From Spirosoma panaciterrae DSM 21099 (GTDB lineage: Bacteria; Bacteroidota; Bacteroidia; Cytophagales; Spirosomataceae): a DNA stretch of 64,000 nt. The DNA lies in assembly GCF_000374025.1 (NCBI RefSeq), contig NZ_KB893228.1, positions 186,001 through 250,000 on the forward strand. The letters run 5' to 3'. Positions 24,365-32,739 of the stretch are shown here, piece after piece; the first letter of the stretch is position 1, and every line of letters starts with the position of its first letter. The notes under the pieces were generated by a model. The model was given only the letters and a program-made list of their open reading frames with translations. It had not been told where the DNA came from and did not search any database. The translations under genes and the position numbers were made by a program.

Positions 24365-25708
24365 TTACTCCCTCGACGATGCTTTATAAACACCCACTTC
24401 AGCTAACTCTACTGGTCCATTCGCGTTATTAATGAACAAACGAAGCTTCGTTGATTTTATAGCCGGAAATCGTAATAGTCGTTTATAACCGACAGTCGTA
24501 AAGGTTTGGATGGGTTGCCAATTGGAGCCATTCCAATACTCGACCCGACCACTGGCAATTCGCTGGCCATTGGCAATATTTTCCTGAATCGAAATCCGGT
24601 CGAACTCCGCTTCTTTCCCCAACTCAATAACCAGGGGCTGATTGGCCGACAGGGTCGTAAACGTAGCCAATTTTTTATCGGTTAGCTTGGGCTGTTTGAC
24701 CACCAGATTGGTCTTGAAGGTTTCATCCAGAATACTCCGAAACTCTTTCAAACTGGCCAGGTCAGGTTCTGAAAATAAGCCTTCACGATTTGGCGGTACA
24801 TTTAGCAACAGCAAACTATTTCGCCCAACCGACTGGTAATACAAATTCACCAGGTTCTTTCCCGAACGCACTTTGGTATCTTCGGCGGCATGATAAAACC
24901 AGCCGGGTCGGATGGATACGTCGGTTTCGGCGGGCACCCACTGTTTTCCGGCGGCATCGCCCCGGTTGAGGTATTTTGAGTCGGCAACGCCTGGAGCCAG
25001 GCCCTCGGTATTGATGGTCGACCAGCAGGTTTCGCCCGCATTCCCCGCTTCGTTTCCTACCCAGCGTACATCGGGTCCGGCATCCGAAAACATAACCGCA
25101 TTCGGTTGCAGCTCCCGAACTAGTGCCCAGTAACCGGCAAAATCGTAGGTCATGTCTTTGGCATTTTCACCTTTAGCTCCGTCGAACCAAACCTCCGATA
25201 CAGGCCCATAGTTGGTCAGTAACTCCCGAAGCTGGCTTTTGTAATAGTCGTTGTACGCGGCTGTACCATAGCGAGGCTCGTGACGATCCCAGGGCGATAG
25301 ATATACGCCGAATTTCAGCCCAAACTCCCGGCAGGCATCCGCAACTTCTTTTACCACGTCGCCTTTTCCGTTCTTCCAGGGGCTGTTTTTAACGGAATGT
25401 TCCGTCATTTTGGATGGCCACAAGCAAAACCCATCGTGGTGTTTGGCTGTTATGATCGCCATTTTAAAACCAGCGTCTTTCAGCGCCTTGATCCACTGCC
25501 GGGTATCGAGTTTGGTAGGATTGAAAATAGCCGGGCTTTCGGTCCCGTCGCCCCATTCCTTATCCGTAAAAGTGTTGACTGTAAAGTGCAGAAAAGCCGT
25601 GGTTTCGAGGGGTTGCCAGGCCAGTTGGCGGGGGGTGGGTTTGGGCTGTGCATTAGCAATGACTACGCTCAATAACACTATGAAACCCGTAAAAAAAGAA
25701 TGACGCAT
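24365..25708 (-). CDS. Secreted GH29 alpha-L-fucosidase
   Basis: The 447-residue protein has a signal peptide ending near VIANAQ (about residue 20). The GH29 barrel contains TAKHHDGFCLWPS, GVYLSPWDRH and SEVWFDGAKGE, where the Asp is the family's nucleophile. The C-terminal ~100 residues (LTDKKLATFTTLSANQPLVIE...ANGPVELAEVGVY) form a galactose-binding/F5-8C-like sandwich. The enzyme releases L-fucose from glycans with retention. A neighbouring RhaM-type mutarotase could handle free fucose. It lies upstream of the GH9 gene, 67 nt apart. Confidence 0.93.
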   Translation of the reverse strand: MRHSFFTGFIVLLSVVIANAQPKPTPRQLAWQPLETTAFLHFTVNTFTDKEWGDGTESPAIFNPTKLDTRQWIKALKDAGFKMAIITAKHHDGFCLWPSKMTEHSVKNSPWKNGKGDVVKEVADACREFGLKFGVYLSPWDRHEPRYGTAAYNDYYKSQLRELLTNYGPVSEVWFDGAKGENAKDMTYDFAGYWALVRELQPNAVMFSDAGPDVRWVGNEAGNAGETCWSTINTEGLAPGVADSKYLNRGDAAGKQWVPAETDVSIRPGWFYHAAEDTKVRSGKNLVNLYYQSVGRNSLLLLNVPPNREGLFSEPDLASLKEFRSILDETFKTNLVVKQPKLTDKKLATFTTLSANQPLVIELGKEAEFDRISIQENIANGQRIASGRVEYWNGSNWQPIQTFTTVGYKRLLRFPAIKSTKLRLFINNANGPVELAEVGVYKASSRE

Positions 25709-25730
25709 AAACGAATAGAACTAGTAACCA

Positions 25731-25770
25731 GCGATTATTTTTGGCTATAAAAGTACCCAAAAATAATCGC
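25731..25770 (-). terminator. Hairpin after the M20 peptidase gene
   Basis: A perfect 14-bp stem pairs GCGATTATTTTTGG (25731-25744) with CCAAAAATAATCGC (25757-25770) across a 12-nt loop, 21 bases past the M20 stop codon. It lies upstream of the GH29 gene on the same strand and separates the two units. Confidence 0.75.
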
Positions 25771-25791
25771 TAAACGCTGAGGTCACTGCAT

Positions 25792-26877
25792 TTACACCAC
25801 TTGTTCCAGCATCTGAATGTAGCCTTGTACGCCTTCGGCAATTTCACGCAGATAAATAAATTCGTCGGCCGAGTGAGAACGCCCCGAGTGTCCGGGGCCA
25901 CATTTGAGCGACGGACAACTTAAGAGTGCCTGATCGGAGGTTGTTGGCGAGCCATATGTATGTCGCCCAAGTGCCAGCCCCGCCTTCACAATCGGGTGAT
26001 CGGCGGGTATACTGGATGGTTTCAGCCGGATCGAACGTGGCTTTACTTCTGCCTGAATGTGCGACTGGATGGTTTCGATCACGTCTTCAAGTGTGTACTG
26101 CTCCGTAACCCGAACATCGATGGTGTAGGTACAGGTATCCGGTACCACGTTATGCTGCGTTCCGGCATTGATGATGGTAACCGATAGCTTGATTGGCCCT
26201 AACGTTGGCGATACTTTGGGGAACTGATAAGTTGTCAACCAGTTAATATCCTGGATGGCTTTGTAGATCGCATTTTCGCCTTCATTACGAGCCGCATGCC
26301 CACTTACCCCGTGTGCTGTACAATCGAGCACGAGCAATCCTTTTTCGGCAATCGCCAACTGCATTTCGGTCGGTTCGCCCACAATTGCAAAATCAATGGG
26401 TGGCAATAGCGGCAATATCAGTTCCAGGCCATCACGCCCCGAAATTTCTTCTTCGGCCGTGGCCGCTATCACCACATTGTACGCCATATCCGGGCGACTG
26501 TAAAAATAGACAAAGGTTGCCAGCAGCGATACCAGACAACCGCCTGCATCATTACTTCCCAGGCCAAACAATTTCCCGTCCTCCTCCAGAGGGGTAAACG
26601 GGTCTAGCGTCCAGGATTTATTGGGTTTAACCGTATCGTGATGCGAATTCAGCAGCAATGTTGGCTTAGCCGGATCAAAGTATTGATTCTGAGCCCACAC
26701 GTTGTTTTTCAGACGTTGATAAGGAATCTGTTTTTCCTGAAAAAAGGCTTCGATAAGAGCCGCTGTCTGGGCCTCTTCCCGACTGAATGAAGGGGTGGCA
26801 ATCAGTCGTTTGAGCAAAGCGAGAGCTTCTGCCGAAAGAGTAGCCTGCGTGGGGTTATTCGCGGTTAGCTGAGACAT
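25792..26877 (-). CDS. M20-family deacylase, probable ArgE-type N-acetylornithine/citrulline deacetylase
   Basis: The 361-residue product carries the M20 metal and catalytic residues: LLLNSHHDTVKP (His, Asp), GLGSNDAGG (bridging Asp), ATAEEEISG (catalytic Glu pair), GEPTEMQLAIAEKG and the final His in GPGHSGRSHSADEF. The dimerisation part contains HGVSGHAARNEGENAI. In Bacteroidota such proteins usually deacylate acetyl- or succinyl-citrulline/ornithine in arginine synthesis; no arginine gene is adjacent, so this is family-based. The ATG at 26877 is chosen because a perfect -7 box lies just upstream (26898-26905), inside the longer frame to 26949. Confidence 0.85.
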   Translation of the reverse strand: MSQLTANNPTQATLSAEALALLKRLIATPSFSREEAQTAALIEAFFQEKQIPYQRLKNNVWAQNQYFDPAKPTLLLNSHHDTVKPNKSWTLDPFTPLEEDGKLFGLGSNDAGGCLVSLLATFVYFYSRPDMAYNVVIAATAEEEISGRDGLELILPLLPPIDFAIVGEPTEMQLAIAEKGLLVLDCTAHGVSGHAARNEGENAIYKAIQDINWLTTYQFPKVSPTLGPIKLSVTIINAGTQHNVVPDTCTYTIDVRVTEQYTLEDVIETIQSHIQAEVKPRSIRLKPSSIPADHPIVKAGLALGRHTYGSPTTSDQALLSCPSLKCGPGHSGRSHSADEFIYLREIAEGVQGYIQMLEQVV

Positions 26878-26897
26878 AGAAAAGAGCATTGGCCACT

Positions 26898-26905
26898 CAA
26901 AGATA
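26898..26905 (-). promoter_or_regulatory. Promoter -7 box for the M20 gene
   Basis: The minus strand reads TATCTTTG, a full match to the Bacteroidota TAnnTTTG consensus, about 20 nt before the chosen ATG at 26877. No clear -33 TTTG was found. It supports the shorter start. Confidence 0.5.
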
Positions 26906-27007
26906 CGACCAATGGTTGATAAGCAGCCAGAATCAGCCAGATACTGCATAGATGATTCTTATCAAGACCGAGATCGATCCGACCAGATGCCCGTACGTAT
27001 GTTCTGA

Positions 27008-27892
27008 CTAGCCTTCGTAATATTTTACCCCTTTTTCCCGCAAAAACGCTTTGATTACGTCGACGTGTACGCAGCGGCCTACATTCAGAAATGGGTAGTT
27101 CGAAACCCGCCGTTTCCGGCCATTGACCAGTACTTCGTGGTCTTCGATGTCGAATCCAAGATGGAGGTGGCTGGTAGCCGACTGCATACCAAAAATAAGC
27201 CCGTTCATATCGAAAAGCGGGCCGCCACTCTGGCCACGCAACCCGGGCGTACTCATCTCGATACCGGGAAGCCCCCGATTATCCACCGTCAAACGAGTGA
27301 CGATACCGTCGATCGGAAACGACGGCGATGACGCTCGCCCGACAACATACCATTCAATGTCGTCAATGGATGGATTGTACCGAAAGTTTGTAAACTCAGG
27401 AAATGGATAACCCAGTCTACACAAACTACGGCCCGGTTTTATACGCGATGTATCGCCCAGAAATGTAGCATAGGAGCTATAAAGTATACGTTTGTAGCCT
27501 TCAAACCGAAGTAGTGCCAGATCCTGAGTCGGATGTCGGTATATGTTCAGTCGCTGAAACTGATCAACACACCCAATAAAATTATTTCGAATGCGAATAA
27601 TGGCGTCCGGACTTAGTTTGAATTTTGTCTCGAGCTGGCTAATCAGGTGATTCGCATTCTTCTCCCGAAGCACATCCCGGCGGGCCCCCTGAAACTCACG
27701 GTAGTTTTGAAAAATGGCATCTGCCTGCGCCACTAAGTCGGCTACGTGTTTGCAGGTTATGGCGCACGCTTCTTCATTCACAAAAAACAAGGTAGCCGTT
27801 CCGGGTATAATGCCATCATGCCCATACAGCCGGACAATCGAATGCAACGGGCGGGTAAATAAATCAACGCGTTCTATGGCGTCAACAAACAT
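27008..27892 (-). CDS. Trypsin-like serine protease, no signal peptide
   Basis: The 294-residue protein has a chymotrypsin-fold triad: His in ITCKHVADL, Asp in HPTQDLALLRF and Ser in LRGQSGGPLFD. The start MFVDAIERVDLFTRPLH and the absence of a hydrophobic leader suggest that it acts in the cytoplasm or as part of a complex. No PDZ domain is present, so it is not DegP/HtrA. An insertion of about 60 residues rich in charged helices (EFQGARRDVLREKNANHLIS) follows the His region. It stands alone, 120 nt from the M20 gene; its substrate is unknown. Lone trypsin-like proteases of this kind are sometimes effectors in bacterial conflict systems, but no partner is seen. Confidence 0.85.
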   Translation of the reverse strand: MFVDAIERVDLFTRPLHSIVRLYGHDGIIPGTATLFFVNEEACAITCKHVADLVAQADAIFQNYREFQGARRDVLREKNANHLISQLETKFKLSPDAIIRIRNNFIGCVDQFQRLNIYRHPTQDLALLRFEGYKRILYSSYATFLGDTSRIKPGRSLCRLGYPFPEFTNFRYNPSIDDIEWYVVGRASSPSFPIDGIVTRLTVDNRGLPGIEMSTPGLRGQSGGPLFDMNGLIFGMQSATSHLHLGFDIEDHEVLVNGRKRRVSNYPFLNVGRCVHVDVIKAFLREKGVKYYEG

Positions 27893-27986
27893 AATACGTC
27901 AGTAAATCGGTTATGGTACAAGTACGCAAATAAGGCTGCAAGTTAACCAATACAAACGCACTCAGGCACCCAATCACTAACCCATT

Positions 27987-28076
27987 CTATTTATTTTTGA
28001 CTTTTACCTCCACCTCGACCGGCCCAACAGCTCTCTCTGGCAACGACCCAATCAGCAGAAGTCCGCCTGGGCGCAT
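27987..28076 (-). other. Possible 29-codon ORF or gene remnant
   Basis: An ATG at 28076 opens a 29-codon frame ending at 27987, with the composition of a protein C-terminus (RAVGPVEVEVKVKNK). An in-frame stop directly precedes the ATG. It lies in the 219-nt gap between the DUF937 gene and the protease gene. It may be the relic of a degraded gene; nothing supports expression. Confidence 0.2.
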
Positions 28077-28111
28077 TTAGGGCGTTGATGCCGGTGCTCG
28101 ACTACCGATGT

Positions 28112-29023
28112 TTAGCGGTTTAGCCCCGAAGAGTCCCGTATACCAAGCGGTCCTGAGGCTGTTGAGTCGGTCACTTGACCATTCGCATCTTCAATACTCT
28201 GTTTGGTGGCGGCCGATGTGTCTTCCATTGCGTTTGACTCTACCGTTCGGGTCGAATCCGTACTAACCCCATCGATACCGTTCTGATTTTGGCTGCATTT
28301 CTGAATTAAAAGCGCTAGAACCAGTACAGCGATGGCTATCATGGCCCAGCGCAACCAGCGCACGTTTTCGTGACGACGATCCCCTTCAGGACTTTTCGGA
28401 ATGTTTGGATTAATGACGTTATTGCTGAAGTTGTCTGTACCCTGCACGTCAGTTTGTGGACCGTTGGGGGTTACAAGTTCGTCGAACCCCAGGAGGCCCC
28501 CTACCCCATCCAGTTCTTTGGGCAGCATCTGACGAAATTCCGTAGCCTGGCCCAGTAACAGGGTTTGTAGCCCTTCTGTGGTCAAGCCTTTTTCCTGCTC
28601 CTGACGCCCCAGAACCCCCATCAGAATGGTACCAGTCTGCGTCAGTACTTCCAGCACTGACTGCGGTTTAGCACCACTGTACAGGCTAATGAGTTCAGTA
28701 ACTTTGGTAAGCTTATCGTCAAAAATATGCTCCAGAAAATCACGCCCGGGCGCTGTGTTCTCGGCGGTCACTAACGGGTTACCCGTCACCTGGCTCAGAT
28801 CTAGCGGTGTGTTTCGGTAATCACTTTTATCTAAAAAATGAATAAGAGAAGCGGCCCCACCCGTAGCCTGAACCCGGCGAGTAAGTCCGCCCAAAAGCGT
28901 TGGCAAAACACCACCGATAACGTTCTGGATCGTAGCCGACGATTCGTTTAGTTCACTGCCAAACTGGTCAATTACAGCGGGGGTGAACTGTTCTCTCAGA
29001 TATGAAATTAAATGAACGGCCAT
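28112..29023 (-). CDS. DUF937-transmembrane protein (paralog lacking the OmpA domain)
   Basis: The 303-residue protein begins like the one at 3490-4851: VHLISYLREQFTPAVIDQFG, then GVLPTLLGGL and SLYSGAKPQSVLE. A single membrane helix, WLRWAMIAIAVLVLALLIQKC, lies at about 221-242. A short Ser/Thr/Asp-rich tail of about 55 residues follows and ends GPLGIRDSSGLNR. The OmpA domain of the paralog is absent, and no remnant of it is seen downstream. The tail would be periplasmic if the topology matches the paralog. Its function is unknown. Confidence 0.85.
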   Translation of the reverse strand: MAVHLISYLREQFTPAVIDQFGSELNESSATIQNVIGGVLPTLLGGLTRRVQATGGAASLIHFLDKSDYRNTPLDLSQVTGNPLVTAENTAPGRDFLEHIFDDKLTKVTELISLYSGAKPQSVLEVLTQTGTILMGVLGRQEQEKGLTTEGLQTLLLGQATEFRQMLPKELDGVGGLLGFDELVTPNGPQTDVQGTDNFSNNVINPNIPKSPEGDRRHENVRWLRWAMIAIAVLVLALLIQKCSQNQNGIDGVSTDSTRTVESNAMEDTSAATKQSIEDANGQVTDSTASGPLGIRDSSGLNR

Positions 29024-29097
29024 GAGTTAATCGTACGTTGAGATCAATACAACCACGCTTAGGCCGAAATGTTCTTTTTGTCAGGCATTTATAAATT

Positions 29098-29161
29098 TAT
29101 AGGGCTGCCGGGTTAGGCTGTTGATCTATTAATAACAACAGCCTAACCCGACAGCCCTATA
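29098..29161 (-). terminator. Long hairpin after the Kbp-like gene
   Basis: Bases 29098-29123 pair with 29136-29161 as a 26-bp stem with one G-U position and a 12-nt loop. It lies 24 nt past the stop codon of the BON-LysM gene. The stem is GC-rich in the middle (GGGCTGCCGGGTTAGG) but has no T run. It also sits upstream of the DUF937 gene. Confidence 0.85.
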
Positions 29162-29185
29162 CTTAGCTGAATTTAGAGCCCGGTT

Positions 29186-29653
29186 TTACAGTTGCGGAAT
29201 CCGCAGAACCTGGTCGGGATAGATTTTGTCAGGATCGCTCAACATCGGTTTGTTGGCTTCGAAGATGATTCCGTATTTCATCGGATCGCCATATACCTCC
29301 TTCGCAATTTTCGACAGTGAATCTCCCGATTTTACGGTGTAGTATTTTCCTTCAGGAGCTGGTGTGTCTACGGTGAGCTGGTTATCAACAGCCGATACTC
29401 CCTCAACGTTACCCACAGCCAGTGCAATTTTCTCAGCATCTTCCTGAGTTTTTACCGACCCCGATATGGTAACCGTATCGCCTTTGGTTTTTACAGTCAG
29501 GCTATTATAGGCCAATCCAAGCTTCTTTACATGGTCGAGTAACGCCTGAGCCCGAACGGGTTCTACTTTCTCTGCCTGAACTGGATCAGGGGCAGCTTCC
29601 TCTTTGTGAAAAATTTTTTCGCCTACTCCTTTGAAAAACGATAAAAGACCCAT
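29186..29653 (-). CDS. kbp: BON-LysM protein, Kbp (YgaU)-like
   Basis: The 155-residue protein matches E. coli Kbp in length and order. It starts MGLLSFFKGVGEKIFH, has a BON domain at about 40-100 (VKTKGDTVTISGSVKTQEDAEKI...VEGVSAVDNQ) and a C-terminal LysM domain (YYTVKSGDSLSKIAKEVYGD...IFEANKPML...IYPDQVLRIP). E. coli Kbp is a cytoplasmic K+-binding protein, and no signal peptide is seen here either. The ATG at 29653 is preferred over 29698, since MGLLSFFK is the conserved start. It stands alone and divergent from the SGNH gene. Confidence 0.9.
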   Translation of the reverse strand: MGLLSFFKGVGEKIFHKEEAAPDPVQAEKVEPVRAQALLDHVKKLGLAYNSLTVKTKGDTVTISGSVKTQEDAEKIALAVGNVEGVSAVDNQLTVDTPAPEGKYYTVKSGDSLSKIAKEVYGDPMKYGIIFEANKPMLSDPDKIYPDQVLRIPQL

Positions 29654-29867
29654 TGGTTTAGAATGATTTAAAATGAAACATGCAGTAATGGTTGGCAAGT
29701 ACGCGAACCCATCTCAGACAAACAACAGTTGTGGATATTGGTTTGTTTACTACCTTCCGGTCTATCATTTGCATTTGACGCAGAATGAGTCGTCTGGTAA
29801 CAGAAAGCCGTTACTTTTACGTTCTTTTTTTACAATTTCTTATTATTCAAATAAACTATACACCCGA

Positions 29868-31193
29868 ATGCATGCTGCTAGCCGATTTCGATGGGCACTT
29901 ATAGTAACCGTAGTGGTTAGTATAAATGCCTGTACGAATAATGACATTGATCCGAATGGATCAAGCACAGGGACTCCGACTAAAGGTTCGGCTGATTTTA
30001 CGAAATATGTGGCTGTAGGAAATTCCTTAACCTCTGGCTACGCCGACAATGGACTTTATCGCGACAGTCAGCTCAATTCATATCCGAACATTCTGGCAGG
30101 TCAGTTCAAAACAGTGGGTGGGGGCGATTTTATCCAGCCCCTATTCTCGGAGGCACAGGCTGCCGGGTCCGGTTATATCAAGTTGGTTAAAGTACCGAAT
30201 CCATCCGATCCAACTTCACTGGCCAGTTCATTAGGGCAGGTAGCGCCAGCGGCCATTCGAGGTACAAGCCCGGGTGGTGGCGGCCCACTCTACACTAAAT
30301 TTACAGGTACGAATCAGAATCTGGGCGTTCCTGGCATCCGGATGGCCGATCTGCTGTCGCCGGGTTATGGTTCCTCTCTAGGAAACCCGTACTTCGAGCG
30401 CCTGCTGCCCGACCAAAGCTCAACCACTTATTTCCAGTATGCCAGTGATAATCTGAACGGAGCCACGTTCTTTACCTGCTGGTTGGGCAACAACGATGCA
30501 CTGGGGTATGCCTTGGCCGGTGGGGTAAGCGCCGATAACCTGACTTCTACGACGCTCTTCACGACAAACTTTACGGCCATCATGAACAAACTGACCGAAG
30601 GCGGTCGGAAGGGTGTCGTGATCGGTATTCCTACCGTTACAATGACTCCTTATTTTACGACCGCTACCGATCAGATCAATGCGTTGCTGAAGGTACAGGG
30701 GCTATCAGGACTGGCAATCAGCTCTAAATCGGCTCCCGGGGGCGTACGCCTGTCAGGAGCGGGTGATTATTTTTTACTTTCTATTGCCTCAGTTCTTAAC
30801 AGCTTCATTGCCAAAGGGGTTGGGCTTAGCGCATCCAATCCGGTACCTGACCAGTATGTGCTGGACGCCAGTGAAGTAAGCACGCTGAACACGCGCATCA
30901 ATGAATTCAATACCATTATGAAAACCCAGGCCGATGCCAAAGGGCTGGTCTACGTCGATGTAAACCCTATTTTTCAGCAACTGGCACAAACCGGCGGCTA
31001 CAAACTTAATGGCATTACATATTCGACGGTCTTCATTCAGGGAGGTGTTTTCAGCCTGGATGGTATTCACCTGACCCCCGCCGGCTATGCTATGGTAGCC
31101 AACGAAATCATAAAAGGCATAAATACGAAATACGGTTCAACTATTCCTCAGGTCAATCCAGCCAACTACCGTCGGGTGTTGCTGCAACAATAA
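29868..31193 (+). CDS. SGNH/GDSL-type hydrolase lipoprotein
   Basis: The 441-residue protein starts at 29868 (MHAASRFRW), giving a lipoprotein signal that ends SINAC (Cys 22). The esterase blocks are present: VGNSLTSGYADNG with the nucleophile Ser (about 53), CWLGNNDALGYA with the oxyanion Asn, and LDGIHLTPAGYAMVANE with the Asp-His pair. Such enzymes cleave esters, often on glycans or lipids, at the outer membrane. It is followed after 4 nt by a barrel protein gene, so the two form an operon. The longer frame from 29673 runs through non-conserved leader sequence. Confidence 0.9.
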   Translation: MHAASRFRWALIVTVVVSINACTNNDIDPNGSSTGTPTKGSADFTKYVAVGNSLTSGYADNGLYRDSQLNSYPNILAGQFKTVGGGDFIQPLFSEAQAAGSGYIKLVKVPNPSDPTSLASSLGQVAPAAIRGTSPGGGGPLYTKFTGTNQNLGVPGIRMADLLSPGYGSSLGNPYFERLLPDQSSTTYFQYASDNLNGATFFTCWLGNNDALGYALAGGVSADNLTSTTLFTTNFTAIMNKLTEGGRKGVVIGIPTVTMTPYFTTATDQINALLKVQGLSGLAISSKSAPGGVRLSGAGDYFLLSIASVLNSFIAKGVGLSASNPVPDQYVLDASEVSTLNTRINEFNTIMKTQADAKGLVYVDVNPIFQQLAQTGGYKLNGITYSTVFIQGGVFSLDGIHLTPAGYAMVANEIIKGINTKYGSTIPQVNPANYRRVLLQQ

Positions 31194-31197
31194 ATCT

Positions 31198-31995
31198 ATG
31201 AGATTTTACCCGCTTTCATTCGCTCTGTTACTCAGCCTGACCACATCGGTAATAATGGCGCAGACTTCTGGCCGTAGTATCGAACTCGGAATCAAAGGAG
31301 GAGGAACGTTTACGCATGGTTTTACCACGGTTCCGGGTCAAACGATAGGTAGCGTTAAAGTACCTGACCTGGAAAATAAAAACAATGGTATTGGGTATGG
31401 GTATTCCGGAGGTCTATGGGCTCGAAAGAATTTTGAGACGTTCTTCATTCAGGCCGAAGTAACTTACAACCGTTTCGTATTGAAACAGAAAGCAGCCATT
31501 ACCGTCGATGTAAATGCCAATGCAGCCCTTGCCAATGCCTTGCCGGTAAGTGTACAGCCAGGCTTATTGAATGCCTCATTAAATGTAGTTTCTGAATCTA
31601 TTCTGGAAGCCGTGGATGTACCCGTTCTGATCGGAAAACGCTGGATGAATGGAAAGCTTCGCGGGTATGCCGGACCTAACTTCATTTTCGTCCAGAAAGC
31701 AGAAGCCAATCGAACCACTAGTGGGGCCATTAACGCCAATTCGACCATCAATTTCCCGCAAACTGATATTCCAGCGACAACAGGCACAACCAACCTGCTC
31801 AATAAATATGAGGCCCAGAACCTGGAAGTAAAAGATTTTACGTACGCTCTGGAGTTGGGTGTAGGCTATACACCATTGCCGTTTCTGGACGTCGATGTTC
31901 GGTATGCTGCCCCCGTTGGAGGGGTTTATAAAGACAGCAGCATTAAGGGATTTCTGGGAATAGCTACCGTTTCGCTCGGCTTTAGGGTATTCTGA
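31198..31995 (+). CDS. Outer-membrane beta-barrel (PorT-like) protein
   Basis: The 265-residue protein has a signal peptide ending SVIMAQ (about residue 21), then alternating strands such as SIELGIKGGGTFTHGF and TYALELGVGYTPLPFLDVDVRYA, and it ends in an aromatic F (LGFRVF). This is the 8-strand barrel pattern annotated as PorT-family or outer-membrane beta-barrel protein. It lies 4 nt after the SGNH lipoprotein gene and may work with it at the outer membrane. Its TGA stop (31993-31995) is the first triplet of a hairpin arm. Confidence 0.85.
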   Translation: MRFYPLSFALLLSLTTSVIMAQTSGRSIELGIKGGGTFTHGFTTVPGQTIGSVKVPDLENKNNGIGYGYSGGLWARKNFETFFIQAEVTYNRFVLKQKAAITVDVNANAALANALPVSVQPGLLNASLNVVSESILEAVDVPVLIGKRWMNGKLRGYAGPNFIFVQKAEANRTTSGAINANSTINFPQTDIPATTGTTNLLNKYEAQNLEVKDFTYALELGVGYTPLPFLDVDVRYAAPVGGVYKDSSIKGFLGIATVSLGFRVF

Positions 31996-32068
31996 TAGCG
32001 GGTAGCCATTGGTCGATAGTTTGTATTGATTTCCAGATACTGCTATCGACTGATGCCTATCGATCATT
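31993..32068. repeat. Repeat-armed hairpin enclosing both stop codons of two convergent genes
   Basis: The left arm 31993-32019 (words such as TGATAGCGGG and GGTCGATAG) faces 32043-32066 (CTATCGACTGATG, CCTATCGATCA). The barrel gene stop TGA (31993-31995) and the reverse-strand stop of the next gene (32064-32066) are the outer ends of the two arms. Pairing is imperfect. Confidence 0.6.
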
Positions 32069-32678
32069 CGGCAATCAGTGCGTAGTTTAAACCCGAAGGC
32101 TGCAGTTGGTAACGCATCATACGATAACCACCCGAAGGCTCTGCATTTGCATCGCCATCCTGATAAACCGGATACTTTCTACACAAAATACTCTGTTCTA
32201 CCCAAAGGCTATCGTGCCCCATATACCCGGCAGCAGCGGTCAATTGCCAGTTTGGGATTGTAATATCGGCTTTTCGCTCGGGTAGAAACTGCCAGGCATA
32301 CACCCGACCAAACGAACCGCTCCCATAGCTGGTGCTATACAGGTATAATTCAGGAAACCGATTCCCATCCAGGTCGGCCACTTCAGCACCAACAACGGCC
32401 CCATCTACCCGCACCTGAAAATTGGTAAGCAGCAATTCGCCCCGGTACGCTTTAATGGTGGCTTGCCGTACACGTCCTGTATCGGAAGCTGTAACCGAAA
32501 AGGTGTAAATATTAAAACGTAGTTGCTTGCTGTACTGGGGGGCTACGATCAACGGATTCCCTGTACAAGTTGCCCCATCGGTTGAATACAATTTCGTAGC
32601 CACCTGCTGTAGCCTGCCTTGCCCCAGTTGGAGAAGCCCCAATAAACCCAGAAACAGACAACCTACTTGTATACCCAT
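32064..32678 (-). CDS. Secreted protein resembling PliI-type lysozyme inhibitors
   Basis: The 204-residue product starts best at 32678 (MGIQVGCLFLGLLGLLQLGQG, a signal peptide). A perfect TAnnTTTG box at 32718-32725 lies inside the longer frame to 32720. The body has VGAEVADLDGNRFPELYLYSTSYGSGSFGRVYAWQF, which recalls the DVDGDGKPEL...SAGSG pattern of periplasmic inhibitors of I-type lysozyme, and also of VCBS-like repeats. The match is partial, so the family call is tentative. It converges with the barrel gene and follows an HxlR regulator gene on the same strand. Confidence 0.6.
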   Translation of the reverse strand: MGIQVGCLFLGLLGLLQLGQGRLQQVATKLYSTDGATCTGNPLIVAPQYSKQLRFNIYTFSVTASDTGRVRQATIKAYRGELLLTNFQVRVDGAVVGAEVADLDGNRFPELYLYSTSYGSGSFGRVYAWQFLPERKADITIPNWQLTAAAGYMGHDSLWVEQSILCRKYPVYQDGDANAEPSGGYRMMRYQLQPSGLNYALIAE

Positions 32679-32717
32679 TGAATCCGCTGACGTTGTCAAT
32701 TCATAACGACGCGAATT

Positions 32718-32725
32718 CAAAAATA
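32718..32725 (-). promoter_or_regulatory. Promoter -7 box for the PliI-like gene
   Basis: The minus strand reads TATTTTTG, a full TAnnTTTG match, 40 nt before the ATG at 32678 and just past the HxlR stop (32740). It suggests that the gene has its own promoter. Confidence 0.5.
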
Positions 32726-32739
32726 GTTGAATTCACTGG

